From positions 1 to 64,000 of the forward strand of contig JAKCPI010031710.1 in the NCBI GenBank assembly GCA_023213315.1: a stretch of DNA of 64,000 bases, written 5' to 3'. The translations under genes and the position numbers were made by a program. The stretch comes from Euborellia annulipes. Taxonomy: Eukaryota; Arthropoda; Insecta; Dermaptera; Anisolabididae. Below the pieces are notes generated by a model, which was not told the origin of the DNA, searched no databases, and was given only the letters and a program-made list of their open reading frames with translations. Position 1 is the stretch's first letter; every line of letters starts with the position of its first letter. This document shows, piece after piece, positions 1 through 10,500 of this stretch.

Positions 1-75
1 AGAGCGTAAAGGCATTGACAAATGACAAACAAAACCAAAAAAGCTCGAGGTTCAAATCTCTCGGGAGAAACAACT
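1..75 (+). repeat. tRNA-derived SINE fragment (family B)
   Basis: A short stretch with a pol III B-box-like core (GGTTCAAATCT) follows a segment reading TTGACAAATG. The same order of blocks occurs on the minus strand at 58500-58640 and about 6945-7085, where an A-box-like block (TCCGAGAGGTTAGAG) is also preserved. The Ser/Leu-type A-box suggests descent from a tRNA with a long variable arm. The copy is cut by the window edge and is not a functional tRNA. Confidence 0.35.
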
Positions 76-365
76 TTTTTTTCCTCCGAGGCTTGGATCG
101 AACCATCCATTTTTTTTTTTTTTTGTTTTCCAAGGCTTGGGCCAACCTTGGTTTTTTTTGATCTTCTCGAGGCTTGGGGCCAACCTTGGTTTTTTTTTGA
201 TTCCCAAGGCTGGCGTACATGTTATCATTCCAAGGCTTAGCCACCAAGCCTAGCCCAATTGTTAGACAAGGCTTGCGCCAAACCTCGCCCAATGCTCGGC
301 ACGATTGGTCCAAGCCTGGTCCGAGGCTTGGCCCAATTGTGTGTCCCTACCAGGGCACCAATCAA
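76..365. repeat. Cluster of CCAAGGCTTGG repeats (family F)
   Basis: At least seven imperfect copies of CCAAGGCTTGG or CTTGGCCCAATTG are interspersed with poly-T. The right end reads CAATTGTGTGTCCCTACC. A related block at 25230-25475 carries the inverted form at both ends, so this is probably one arm of a foldback-type element with subterminal repeats. No coding capacity is visible. Confidence 0.5.
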
Positions 366-829
366 AAAAGGTGCGGAAATGGAGTGAGAGCGCCAAACAT
401 ACCTGGAGCATCTGACACTGGGGTCAACGGGCGAGAATTTAAAATCGCTTCACATTGGGTTAATAAGGTGGTAAATTCTTCAAATGTCATTTGCAGTTTT
501 TCCAGCGACTCTTTTTAAATGAAATTTCATTGAACGTATTGCCCGTTCCCACAAACTCTCCAAGGTGCAGGGGGGTTGTATGGAGTCAGAAATTCATTTC
601 AACACCGCCACGATCGTTGATCGTTGACAATGCTTCTACTTTCCATCTCGCTTAGATTTTCACAGACAGATCTTAATTCACGGTCGGCCCCTTGAAAAGT
701 TGTTCCTCGATCCAGAATACATTTTGCAATGGAGTTCCTCTACGACTAGCGAAACGATTGAAGGCTGCTAGAAAACAAAGCACTAGTTAAAGAAAGAAAC
801 AACCTCCAAATGGACAGCCTTCGTCGCCA

Positions 830-1625
830 TGCACACAAAGAGAGCAATGTATCCCTTTGTCGATGGAGGCACTGGAAGAAGAGAGAAAAAGTACGTACAC
901 CCTCCAACCAAAATTATCTTCTCTGTTCTCAAGCTTCTCGACATGGATGCATCTATTGAAAGGAGTGGTTCGTATACTTCGTTGGAAATTTCCCAAGGAA
1001 AAGACGAGCCAAGGGTCTCATTTCACCAGAAGAAATTACTGAGGCGGAACTTCCCTACTGTCTTCGGAGTAATACAAGAGGAATGATTTTCAAATGAGCG
1101 ATTGATTTTGAAGTCAGGAGATACAATCCCAAAATCAAGCCCTTTGCGCTTTTTGGACCCCTTCATCGATGAAGAAAACTTATTACGTGTAGGAGGTAGA
1201 TTACAAAGAGGCCCATTTCCAAGAGATTTAAAACATCCGATTATTTTACCTTATCATCACCATGTAAAATTTAAACCATGTAAAATTATATATTAAATAT
1301 TTACATTTAAAATTTTTCCATGCTGGAGTAAAACATATTTTATCGATTTTAAGAAGAAAATTTTTCCTATCTCGAGCGCGAAATTTAATAAGAAAAAAAT
1401 TATAAATTCCTGCCGTTGTTTGTGGGCGTTTTTCGGTTAGTCCTGAAGATCAGATAATGGCACCCTTACCCCCCATCCAGAGTAACTCCATCTCGTCCTT
1501 TCTCTGCTACTGGGGTGGATTATGCGGGTCCGTTCATTCTCAAGGAGATGATCGGTCGTCGTCGGCAGGCCTCCGCCTTGTTGACTCAAACCTGGATTTT
1601 AATAATTGCCAAGCCAGCGGGTAAT
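830..1625 (+). pseudogene. BEL/Pao LTR retrotransposon remnant (RNase H-integrase linker and integrase)
   Basis: Fragments of a BEL/Pao polyprotein are spread over all three frames. About 865-1040 resembles the linker before integrase (LSSLFSSFSTW). 1139-1260 reads LDPFIDEENLLRVGGRL and then KHPIILPYHHH, typical of the BEL integrase zinc-binding region. About 1500-1545 reads FSATGVDYAGPF, the start of the integrase core with its first catalytic Asp. Stops and at least two frameshifts, plus the absence of LTRs, gag and reverse transcriptase, make this a dead fragment. The sequence upstream (366-830) may belong to it but was not recognisable. Confidence 0.8.
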
Positions 1626-1652
1626 TTTTCATCCGTGATGGAAAATGATGAC

Positions 1653-2573
1653 TAGGGCTCGGATTTTGCCCTATTTGCCTTTTTTTTAATTTATGGCTTA
1701 AAATTTAGGCCAATATGATATGTATACGTTTCATGAAATTCGAATAAAATAAGAGGCATTTGTTAGTGCCTATAATGCCTATTTTGGCCAATTTCGCAGG
1801 TTTTCGAAAAGAAATTTATTTTTAATGTAAAATTTTAAAAATTAATACTTAAAAATTTGATTTGTATTTATTCTGGCAAACAAGTACAGAATGCGCCTTT
1901 AAATTACCGAAATTAAGGAAAAATTGTGTGCCGTGCGACGAGTCACACCAGATTACCCCCCCCCCCCCCGAGAAACACCTCTGGATTCGCCCTTAGTCGT
2001 GTTCCATAGTTCAAAGTCAAATTAATTAAAGAAAAAAATGCCAAAACAGGGGTCCTCGTTTGATTCAAAAATTTCGCAATGGATTGTTCTGTTTTTTTTT
2101 TTTTTTTTTTTATTATTTCCTTCCAAAAATAAAACACATTAGTTTTACATCAGTAGAAATCATGATTTACCTTTAATTTGAAGCCATTTACGCCCACGGG
2201 GCGTGGTGTAGAAGGTTAGCGTGCTAACCTCATATACCAAACGTCGCGGGTTCGGACCCCAGGCAGTCCGATGATTTTATATAAGGCATTTGGATACCAA
2301 ATGGCTTATATAAGAATGCCTGGACCCCAATATGTATAATAATAAATAACGGTTATCGTCTAAAGTCTTAAATGGCCTAAGTTGCCGAAAAGACTGTGTG
2401 AATGTGTGTGTGAGTGTGAGTGTGAATGAGAAAAAAGTGTGAATGTTTTTAAAAAAAAAAAAAAAAGAAGCCATTTACTTAATATTTTTGCCATATATTT
2501 CATATTTTAATACTTTTGCTGCATATTATATGACATATTTAGCGGTTTTTGCTGCATAAAAATCCGGGCTCTA
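1653..2573. mobile_element. DNA element with imperfect terminal inverted repeats
   Basis: The left end reads TAGGGCTCGGATTTTGC. The right end, reverse-complemented, reads TAGAGCCCGGATTTTTATGC, giving inverted termini of about 15 bp with two mismatches, in the style of degraded hAT ends. A fragment of the CACACCAGAT repeat (about 1925-1955), poly-C and poly-T runs and an intact SINE (2192-2466) lie inside. No transposase ORF is present and no clear 8-bp target duplication was found. Confidence 0.4.
2192..2466 (+). mobile_element. tRNA-derived SINE, family A, full length with 12-bp target duplication
   Basis: The head contains an A-box-like block (GTGGTGTAGAAGGTTAGCG) and a near-canonical B-box (GGGTTCGGACCCC). 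The body follows, then a GT/GA-rich stretch and an A-rich tail. The element is flanked by the exact 12-bp duplication GAAGCCATTTAC (2180-2191 and 2467-2478), which fixes both ends and shows LINE-type retroposition. Other copies: 9376-9510 (minus, head only), 35742-35946 (minus, head truncated) and 52686-52957 (minus, full). It needs a partner LINE for mobility; which one is unknown. Confidence 0.85.
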
Positions 2574-3251
2574 CTTATAACTAACGAGTATATATTTGTA
2601 GAGTTAAAAAAAAAAAAAAATATCATTGTGTGGTTTTATGAAAGCACGATGCAAGTGAAACTTTTTTTTCGGATCGTAGGCGCTAAATTTTCAGAAAATT
2701 ATTCAATTAAGGATATTAAAATTGCGTTTTTAATCTTAACTTAATAATTGGAAAATGGGAAATCAATAGAGGCATGTTAAAAACTGAGAACAATATTTAT
2801 TTAGCAATTGAAGATTTGAATCATTTTAAATTATTTTAAAAATTATATTTTATCAATTTAAAAATTGAATAATTAAATCCCACAATTATTTTTTTATAAT
2901 CCTTCATATATATTAACCCGAGTCGAAATCGAACGCCTGGTTTGAGTCTACAAAACCTCAGAATCTAATTGTTGTCTAAGTAGACTTAACAGAATCAAAC
3001 TAGGATTTGAAAGCATGGTTTCTATGGGAATTTGAAAGTCTGGTTTGGTTCTAACAAGTCTACTTATGTCCCCTTTTGACATGTTTAGACTCAGACCAGG
3101 TATTCGAAATACTAGTTTAAGTCTACCAGATCTACTATTACGACCAGCAGTACTGAATGCTGGAATCCTAGTTTAGGCCTATGAATTCTCATTTAAAATT
3201 TGTTTATATACATATATACAGAGTGACAAAAAAGTTCTGATAATTTTGTTA

Positions 3252-3450
3252 GATTAGCAAAGAGGTATGCTTGTTTTTTGGCAATGAGAAAAATAACTTT
3301 TAGAGTGTTTTCTTCAAATATTTCGAAGACATTTAATAGCACTTCACCGCTGATGAAGAAGTCCTATTAAATGCCATCGAAATATTTGAAGAAACATTCT
3401 AAAAGTTATTTTTCTCATTGCCAAAAATAAGCATACCCCTTTGCTAATTT
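3252..3450. repeat. Near-perfect palindrome with hammerhead-like motif (P1)
   Basis: Two arms of roughly 95 bp are inverted around a spacer of only a few bases. Shared arm landmarks are GGCAATGAGAAAAATAACTT and TCTTCAAATATTTCGA. The centre holds CTGATGA (3351-3357) and, downstream, ATCGAAATATTTG, the same order of conserved blocks as the hammerhead-like motifs elsewhere in the window. Stem II is weak here, so this is a degraded member at best. Confidence 0.5.
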
Positions 3451-3481
3451 ATACAACTTGGCACTCCACATTCGGAAATTT

Positions 3482-3590
3482 TTACTTTCTCTTGCATCTA
3501 TATATGTTAATATATATAGAGAGAAAGTATTGGATTCATGTCAAAAATTCGATGTCGAGATTTTGATGGATCTTCACGTTTTGCTCTTCA
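3482..3590 (+). repeat. 5' fragment of hairpin-ended repeat C
   Basis: It holds the 5' terminal hairpin (TACTTTCTCT paired with AGAGAAAGTA across a TA-rich loop) and the following GATTCATGTCAAAAATTCGA segment, then stops abruptly. Full copies are at 51537-52230 and 63057-63752. Confidence 0.6.
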
Positions 3591-4945
3591 TTTCGCTACA
3601 ATTAAATTCTTAAATAAAAGGAAAATCAAATTAATCTTTAAATAAAATAATATTTTTTGTTTAAATATCAATTTTCTTTAATTTGAGAATAAGATAACAT
3701 GTATTTAAAAAATTTTAAAAATTCCAATTGCTCTTCGTGTCGATTTCAATATTTCTGGAGATTCATTACTGAAATTGTTTTAAAGAAAATATGGATGTAA
3801 AAATGAGTTTCCATCTCTAAAATAAATCACATTAATTTTTATCTTGACTGTATATGTAGGCCTATACCATTAGCTATCACGTGTGGAAAAATATTTTTCT
3901 TTTCAGTAAAAACTTCATTTAGTTCTCTGGAAATGTGAAAAATATATAAATTAATTTTATAAATTTATAATCTTTTTAATTTGTCTTCTTACCTTTCAAA
4001 ATGACATGAATGGCCAATGTTCCTTGTATTCATTTATTAAAATTAAAGTGGCTTCTTCAGGCCAATGTGTTTTTACAACTAAAATTTATAATGAATATAA
4101 TTGAAAAAATTAAATAGAATATAAGATTACATCTATATAAAAAAAATAAAAATAAAAATAACAGCTAACCTTATCATTTTGTTTTGGCTTGTTTTTATAA
4201 CGTTGACCCTTAAATAAATAAAAATAATTAATAATAATAAAGAAAATTAATGAAAAAAAATGAAAATAAAACTTAAAACTTACTTCTTTTTTATCGATAA
4301 TAAATCCAAATATCCAAGGAATGAAAGAAAATGAAAGGTGGTCATCTACTAAAGCTTTGGCGCTGAGATCGCACTGTTTTTAATTTTTACCCGAGAGGAT
4401 TAGAAGGTTCAAACCAGTACTTCCCGAGTCAAAATCGAACGCCTGGCTTGAACCTTTTAGTCCTCAATTGAAGACTGCAAGGTTCAAGCCAGGCGTTCAA
4501 GTACTGGTTTGAACCTTCTAATTCTCCTGGCAGGTTTAGTAGGCTCAAGCCAGGCTTTCAATTTTGACTCAAATACTGGTTTGAACCTTCTAATTCTCCT
4601 GGTAGGTTTAGTAGGCTTTAACCAAATTTTAATCCTATCAAATAACAAAGGAATTGAGGACTAAAAGGTTCAAACCAGGCGTTCAAGTACTGGTTTGAAT
4701 CTTCTAATTCTCCTGGTAGAATCAGTAGGCTTTCACAAAATTGTAAATAAATAACATCCCATCAAATAACAAGGGAATTCAGGACTAAAAGGTTCAAACC
4801 AGGCGTTCGATTTCGACTCGGGAAATTTCAACTTTCGTATTTTTTTCGTCACGGCCTGTGACGTCACGGCTTGTAACGCGACATGCTGATGGACGAGCGA
4901 AAAAATTTGAGAGGATCAAATAAAAGTTTCACTTTAAAAAAAAAA

Positions 4946-5685
4946 AGGAAAAATAGCCGCTAGCAAATAATTAGTTAGAGAGTTAAATATTTAACTGATT
5001 GTATGTAATATTATTATTCAAATATTGCATTATTTAAGTGGAAAAGTAAATAGACATGCATATAATAACAAATATTGATAACACTAGCTGTTAATAAAAC
5101 ATACACATTAAGGGTAGGTAATAAATTGAATGCCCTCCCCTCCCAATTGCTAGATTAAAAGAGTGAGGGTCAGGAATAATGTATTGGCCCAACATTTATC
5201 TTCTCATTAATAAAATCATGTCACTGCCATATTCTTCAGGTGCGATCACACCGAGACCTGACTGACGTTCTCGTATTGGAACTTGAGTGGAGTGACGTCA
5301 TCTTACATCTCTATTATTTGGGCCATTTGAATGATACTTTATTCTTTCCCAGAAATTTATTTCTAAATAAACTTAATAAAATTAATTCAAGTTATATTAA
5401 CAAATATTTTTATGCAAATTTTTTCTTAATTGAATATTTTAAAAATACTATTAAACAAGCAATATATGTTTGTCTGTAAGCACATCAGTTCTCGAAAACG
5501 CCTCTAACGATTTTTTTTTTTCAAATTTTAAATATATACTATTTTTGGTACGAAAATGAAATTACGCTAGGCCTTGGGAAAATTCGAGTACTAGTACTTT
5601 ACTGATGTACTGTTTTAATTTTTCCCACTTTTCTCGAAATTCCCTTAAACGATTTCTTTCAAATTTTAAAATTTCCTATTTGCTG
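4946..5685. other. AT-rich sequence, no gene recognised
   Basis: There is no supported coding region. The longest open frame (5240-5479, +) shows no family resemblance and has A/T-biased composition typical of non-coding DNA. Phrases around 5580-5610 (ACTAGTACTTTACTGATGTA) match repeat C, so a diverged fragment of it lies here. Confidence 0.4.
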
Positions 5686-6280
5686 TACACTGTTAAAAAT
5701 TTTCAAGAAAACTTCCTATACAAGTATAGGAACTCTGTTTCATAAAGTGTTAATGAATATATATAAGAAAGTTCAATTTGTTGCCAACCTAACAAATTTC
5801 TTGTATATTTTAAAATTAATTATTTTGGTAAAAATTGTTAATTTTAATTTTTATAGCTATTTAGTTGAATTACTTTATAAAAATTATTTAATTAGTATGA
5901 TTTTAATATACTTCATAAATATTTAAATAGTTTAGAGCGCGAATTTCAAACTAGAATTTAATAAATTTAGATTTGTGAAATAAATTTTAAAAGAATAATT
6001 TCAAGTTTCCTTAAAATAATTATAAAATAATATTAATAAAAATTCCTTGAGGTAGTCGAGTTATTTGAGAACGTTTAGACCAGTGATTCTCAACTTGTCG
6101 CCTGTACACTTTTAACGATTTCAAAATTTGGCGGCACACAAAGAAAAAGATAAGTTTAAAAGTTGGTAATTTGTTCATAAACTTTTATATTAATTTTATT
6201 TCATATCCTGGGTATATTAATATTAAATCACCCAAGTATATGAAAAATGATTGAAAATTCATATTTTTTTTTACAGTGTA
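5686..6280. mobile_element. Family E MITE, copy 1
   Basis: An approximately 595-bp element ends in TACACTGTTAAAAA and its inverse TTTACAGTGTA, so it can be read as CACTGT ends flanked by TA, as in mariner-type non-autonomous elements. It is closely similar along its full length to 29314-29917. Inside, at about 6080-6140, lies a block reading CAGTGATTCTCAACTTGTCG followed by GGCGGCACACAAAG, which resembles the end of a hAT element. Confidence 0.7.
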
Positions 6281-6734
6281 TTACAGTCAGTGAATATGAA
6301 ATTAAAAGTTAGGTTTTGTCTTTGCGATAATTTGAGAACTAGTACTTTTTTAGTTTTTTCCATATACATACTTTTTTCTTTTAAATGTTAGATGGCAGTT
6401 TCTCAGGTGGACATTAAATTGATCTCTCTCTCTCTGTTAGGGGATTTAAGTTGAAGGAAAAAAAAAATACATATTTAAAGTTGAGCCTTCTTTTGAAAAA
6501 AGTCACACCAAGTCTTAAAAAAACATCAAGAGAGAGAGAGTTCAAAAAGTTAAACCATCTCATATTCATGACAAAAAAAAAACGCAATGTGCGTATATAG
6601 AAAAAAAAAGCATAAAATATTTAATATTGTGAAGGATTCTTTTTTTTTTTTTTTAAACGCCGTATAAATTATAATATATTGAGTTGTAGCTTTTTTTTTT
6701 TGGTAAGCCTAGCCATAAGAACGAAACATAAAAG

Positions 6735-7360
6735 TGATATATAGATACAGGAAAAAGCTGAGAGAGCATTGCATTAATTAATAATTAAAATTTGAAATAA
6801 ATAAAAAAAAAGAATAAATAAAAATTTCAAAGAGATTCAATCACTAATTAGCAAAGATTTAATGGGATGTAGAATGTATATAGCAAACCCTAAATAAACA
6901 AAAATGTTTGTCTGGTAATGAATTAAAAAAAAAAAAAACGATTCTAGGGCCCAGGTATATTTATTTATGCTTTTTATTATCTAATTTAATTCATTGGACT
7001 GTTTGGGGACCGAACCCTCGTCCCTTTGGTTTTAAAATATTAATATTGGCATTTGTCAACAACTCTAACCTCTCGATTAATAATTTAGATTTGAAATAAA
7101 TATAAATTAAAAATTTCAAAGAGATTCAATCACTAATTAGAATTAATTAATTGAATTTTCTCAAATGCACGGCCTCTTAGAGATGATGTATAAAATTTAC
7201 AATTTTTTCAACACCCTGATATATGCGGGCGTCATTGATCAATGTTCATTTTATCTTTCGAAATCATATCTCACTATTAATATTAAATACATAGATTTAT
7301 ATACTGGTAGATCTAAATTAGCAAAAAAGAATAACGATGCCAGCTGATCTAATAATTTTG
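6735..7360. repeat. Dispersed repeat, copy 1 (duplicate of 58280-59590)
   Basis: Closely matching sequence occurs at 58285-58745 and 59455-59590, starting GATATATAGATACAGGAAAA. It includes a minus-strand family B SINE (about 6945-7085, B-box as GGACCGAACCC on +) and the phrase CAAAGAGATTCAATCACTAA shared with repeat J. The open frames at 6908-7099 and 7165-7347 fall wholly inside this repeat and are not genes. Confidence 0.7.
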
Positions 7361-8087
7361 TATTCTTTGCTCTCTTGTCAGCATTCTGGCTTATAAACAA
7401 AGGATAGATTTAAAGGGATGTAGAATGTATACATTTATATATAAAGCAAAATGTTTGAAAACATTGATATAAATAAATCCAAATGTTAATTCTCTGGTAG
7501 AAATAACTGTTAAAGCAAGCAACGCTCTCTGCAATTCATAATCTACAATGTATGACAAAAATGATAACAATTTTGAAAAGAAAAAACTTTAATTTTGTTA
7601 TTTATAAAAATCTAAAATTCTTTATATTTCGATTTAAATAAATATTAATTTTTATTAATGTCGTCACTTCATTTCATTCAAAAAAATATTTTTTTTTCAC
7701 ACTTCTCTTGTTTATTTATTATTTATTATTTTTATCTTTTAAAACTTTTTACTTTTTTTTTTTTGTTAGTTTGGTAATCATGCAAGAACAAAGAGAAAAA
7801 CCAATTTTACAATTTGTTTTTACAGGAAATATGTTTTAAATAAAAAATCTAAACATGTTTTTCCTTTTTTTTTTGTAAACTAACACAAAACTTAATTTAA
7901 ACTCTTCTTTAAAAAAAAAAAAGAGAGAAATCGATAACTAAAGTAAAATAAAGAGCTTTTGCTGATCTGGCTTCAAATTATTCCTTCGTCAACATTTTCT
8001 AATTCGAACAAAGGAAAAAAATATTTTAAAATAATTAATAACAATAAATTTAAAATATTTATATTTACAGTTTTAAATAAAATTACA
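7361..8087. other. AT-rich sequence, no gene recognised
   Basis: Very AT-rich with many poly-A and poly-T runs. No open frame resembles a protein. Some phrases (ATGTAGAATGTATA) match repeat J. Confidence 0.3.
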
Positions 8088-8395
8088 GAAACCGTCCAAA
8101 TGAAAAAACGAATGTTTTGTTTATATTTATATATCTTCTACATCTCGTTGAATCTGTGCTAATTAAACGTTTGAGTCTCTTTGACTTTATTTGTTGTTTG
8201 TTTAATTATTCTTTTTTTTAAACAATCTCTTATTTCTTCAATTAAAATGTAATAATATTAATTTAATTATCATTAAATATAAAATTTTTCTAATTTTAAT
8301 ATTTTAATTTTATTTTATTGAAATTTTATTCATTATTTGATGATGTAAATTAAAATATTCGTCGCTCTTAATGTTTGAGTCTATCTCTTTGGCTT
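8088..8395. repeat. Dispersed repeat J, copy 1
   Basis: About 300 bp starting GTCCAAATGAAAAAACGAAT and passing through TATATCTTCTACATCTCGTT. Closely similar copies at 9035-9350 and about 13740-14010 are in the same orientation. It is AT-rich and non-coding; the type of element is unknown. Confidence 0.65.
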
Positions 8396-8724
8396 ATTTT
8401 TAATATTTTTGAACGGAACAAAAGGAATTCGCTCTGAGATTATGTATTGTACGTATAAATGAAATATCAAATTTTACTTTTAATCCTTTTTTGATAAAAA
8501 AAATCCAGTAATCTGTTAGACAATGGCTTCTTGTAGCAATCAAGCAGAAATTGATTGAAGCAGCAGCAGCAGCAGCAAGCATTGCCTAATTCCAAATCTC
8601 GTGATTGGGTACAGATCCCGAATGGCGGGTGATAAGGGCATGATGGAACGATCCCCCCACCTCTTCGACGATCTGTTAGAAGCAAACGGAGCTGACGGTT
8701 TGAGCAATTGATACTTAGTCTGTC

Positions 8725-8938
8725 AGTTGGAGTGTGCGTGGGTGGGGGGGGTGGGGTCCGTTGCAACTTTAATATTAAGACGACGACATTCGACGATCTA
8801 AGATAGCAAGAGAAAAGAAAAAGAGAATCGATAGCTATAAGATGATGTGTCTTTCGTCAAATAGTGAGTGAAGGGTCAGTTGATGCAACAAATGGCGGCG
8901 TAATAATACTCTAATATGAAATTCCTTTGTAAGTAAAT
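8725..8938 (+). promoter_or_regulatory. Candidate promoter and non-coding first exon
   Basis: The block 8520-8940 is richer in GC and lacks the repeats around it. It has a (CAG)n run (8559-8580), an arthropod-type initiator TCAGTT (8724-8729) and a strong donor consensus GTAAGT at 8939-8944. If spliced to the acceptor before 24878, it would be the 5' leader of the gene that starts at 24927. The leader would carry a minimal upstream ORF (ATG GCG GCG TAA, 8892-8903). No transcript evidence is available and no TATA or correctly spaced DPE was found. The open frame on the minus strand here, encoding Cys/Pro runs, is a shadow of the repeats. Confidence 0.3.
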
Positions 8939-9034
8939 TTAACACAAATACATATCATTTTAATAAATAAATTAAATAAAGACAAAAATGTCGGATTTTT
9001 TTTTATTAACGCTAAATTTCTAAATCACAAAAAC

Positions 9035-9350
9035 CGTCCAAATGAACCAACAAATGTCCATTTTTGTTTATATTTATATATCTTCTACATCTCGTTGAAT
9101 CTGTGCTAATTAAATGTTTGAGTCTCTTTGACTTTATTTGTTGTTTGTTTAATTATTCCTTTTTTTAAACAATCTCTTATTTCTTCAATTAAAATGTAAT
9201 AATATTAATTTAATTATCATTAAATTTACCATTTTTCTAATTTAAATATTTTAATTTTATTTTATTGAAATTTTATTCATTATCTGAGGAGCTAAAAATT
9301 TTAATATTCGTCGCTCTTAATGTTTGAGTCTGTCTCTTTGGCTTATTTTT
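9035..9350. repeat. Dispersed repeat J, copy 2
   Basis: Nearly colinear with 8088-8395, about 950 bp away in the same orientation. Together with the intervening candidate exon it looks like two insertions of one family or a local duplication. Confidence 0.65.
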
Positions 9351-9375
9351 AATGTAATTAATATATATATATATA

Positions 9376-9510
9376 GGGGGTTCAGGCATTTCTATTTAAG
9401 CCATCTGGTATCCAAATAGCTTAAATAAAATCATCGGACTGCCTGGGTCCGACCCGCGACGTTTGGTATAGGTGGTAGGCACGCTACCTACTACGCCAAA
9501 CTCGGGGGCA
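9376..9510 (-). mobile_element. SINE A, head only
   Basis: On the minus strand it has the A-box-like TTTGGCGTAGTAGGTAGCG and a B-box region with one base lost (GTCGGACCC). It runs as far as the TTCTATTTAAGCC segment and is then truncated at a TA repeat, so the A-rich tail is missing. Confidence 0.75.
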
Positions 9511-9942
9511 GAATTCGTATAGAAGATAGAAGAATATATTTTACATTTTTAATAATTTAACTGAGAAAGGATTCACTTTGAAGAAAAAGAAGAAGACATT
9601 CATGTGGGCAGGGGGGCTAAAACCTCCTGTCTAGTTCCGTAGCGGGCTGCGCTAGTAGGGAAATAAAAATATTTTCTTTTCTTTTTTTTTTAAGTGATTT
9701 TCTTCTATTAACCTCATCTTGTTTTCTTTTTTATTATATCAAGATTCTTTTCTTTTTTTTGCATAAAAGAATGGAGCTTGGCTAGATTATATATTGCAAA
9801 GCAGGCAGGCAGGCATCCCTAGCATTCCGACTATGATAATATAATATTTTGAATAGAAAATTAAAAAAAAAAAGAGAATAAATAAATAAAAATATAATAA
9901 ACCCAAGGGAGTTGGAAACTCAATTCTATTAGGACCTACACG

Positions 9943-10500
9943 GAAAAAAATCTGGTGTGACTGGTCGCACAGCACCCTTTGGCAAGAGAAAGTTGTGTAC
10001 TGTGCTTGTCACACCAGATTTTTTGTGTCGAGATATATTTAGTTGCTTTTAGCACTTTAGTTCCAAACTTAACTAGATGGCGCTCAGCTACGAATGCTTC
10101 CACATCAGTTAAGTGTACTTTATACGAATTTCACAAAAAATTTCACTGATGTACTTTTTAAAGAGCATCTAAAAAATAGTTCATTTATGAATTTTAATCA
10201 AAATCGTTGGAGCGAATTTTGAGAAAATCGCAAAAAACTGAAAAATTACATTAGTAAAGTACTAGAACTTTTTGGCCGATTTTGTTCAAAAGCTTATTTT
10301 CACCCCTTGGGAGGATGCCTAACTTAAATATAAAATTTCAACCTCGTAGCTCTTTTAGTTCCTGAGATATTTTGTTCACAGACGAAAACCACTTTTTTGT
10401 ATTCAGGGGACCTCAAAACGTGTATATCCATCAAAATCTCGACATCGAATTGTTGACATGAATCCAATACTTTATATATTAACATATATAACAAATAAAA
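9943..10500 (-). repeat. Hairpin-ended repeat C, copy (minus)
   Basis: The 3' terminal hairpin (ATCTGGTGTGAC with GTCACACCAGAT) is at the low-coordinate end. The body follows (GTACTAGAACTTTTTGGCCG, AATATAAAATTTCAACCTCG, CATCAAAATCTCGACATCG) to ATTCAACAATTCGATG-type sequence near the 5' end. It differs from the other copies near the hairpin by a segment starting GTGTCGAGATATATTTAGTT, which is shared with 44478-44999. Confidence 0.7.

Larger units (their letters stand above)
2917..4822. mobile_element. Foldback-type element (family G) inside repeat A
   Basis: The ends are 27-29-bp near-perfect inverted repeats starting CCCGAGTCGAAATCGAACGC. Comparison with the uninterrupted repeat A copy shows a 2-bp AA duplication at the site. 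The right third (4390-4815) is built from several direct and inverted copies of phrases such as TGGTTTGAACCTTCTAATTC and TCCTGGTAGGTTTAGTAGGC. There is no transposase ORF. The architecture matches foldback elements; the superfamily is undetermined. A palindromic element (3252-3450) and a hairpin-repeat fragment (3482-3590) sit inside. Confidence 0.65.
2605..4945 (+). repeat. Dispersed repeat A, copy 1, split by a foldback insertion
   Basis: 2605-2916 and 4823-4945 match the left and right parts of the continuous copy at 16393-16825, and the reverse of 54431-54850. Shared landmarks are ATTGTGTGGTTTTATGAAAG, TTTTTCGGATCGTAGGCG, GACGCGACATGCTGAT near the right end and AAATAAAAGTTTCAC. The copy was intact before the element at 2917-4822 inserted. 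The repeat is non-coding. Confidence 0.75.

Noticed and set aside
8467..8766. 99-codon minus frame with Pro, Thr and Cys runs
   Set aside because: Generated by (CAG)n and poly-G tracts; no family resemblance and it overlaps a likely promoter region on the other strand.
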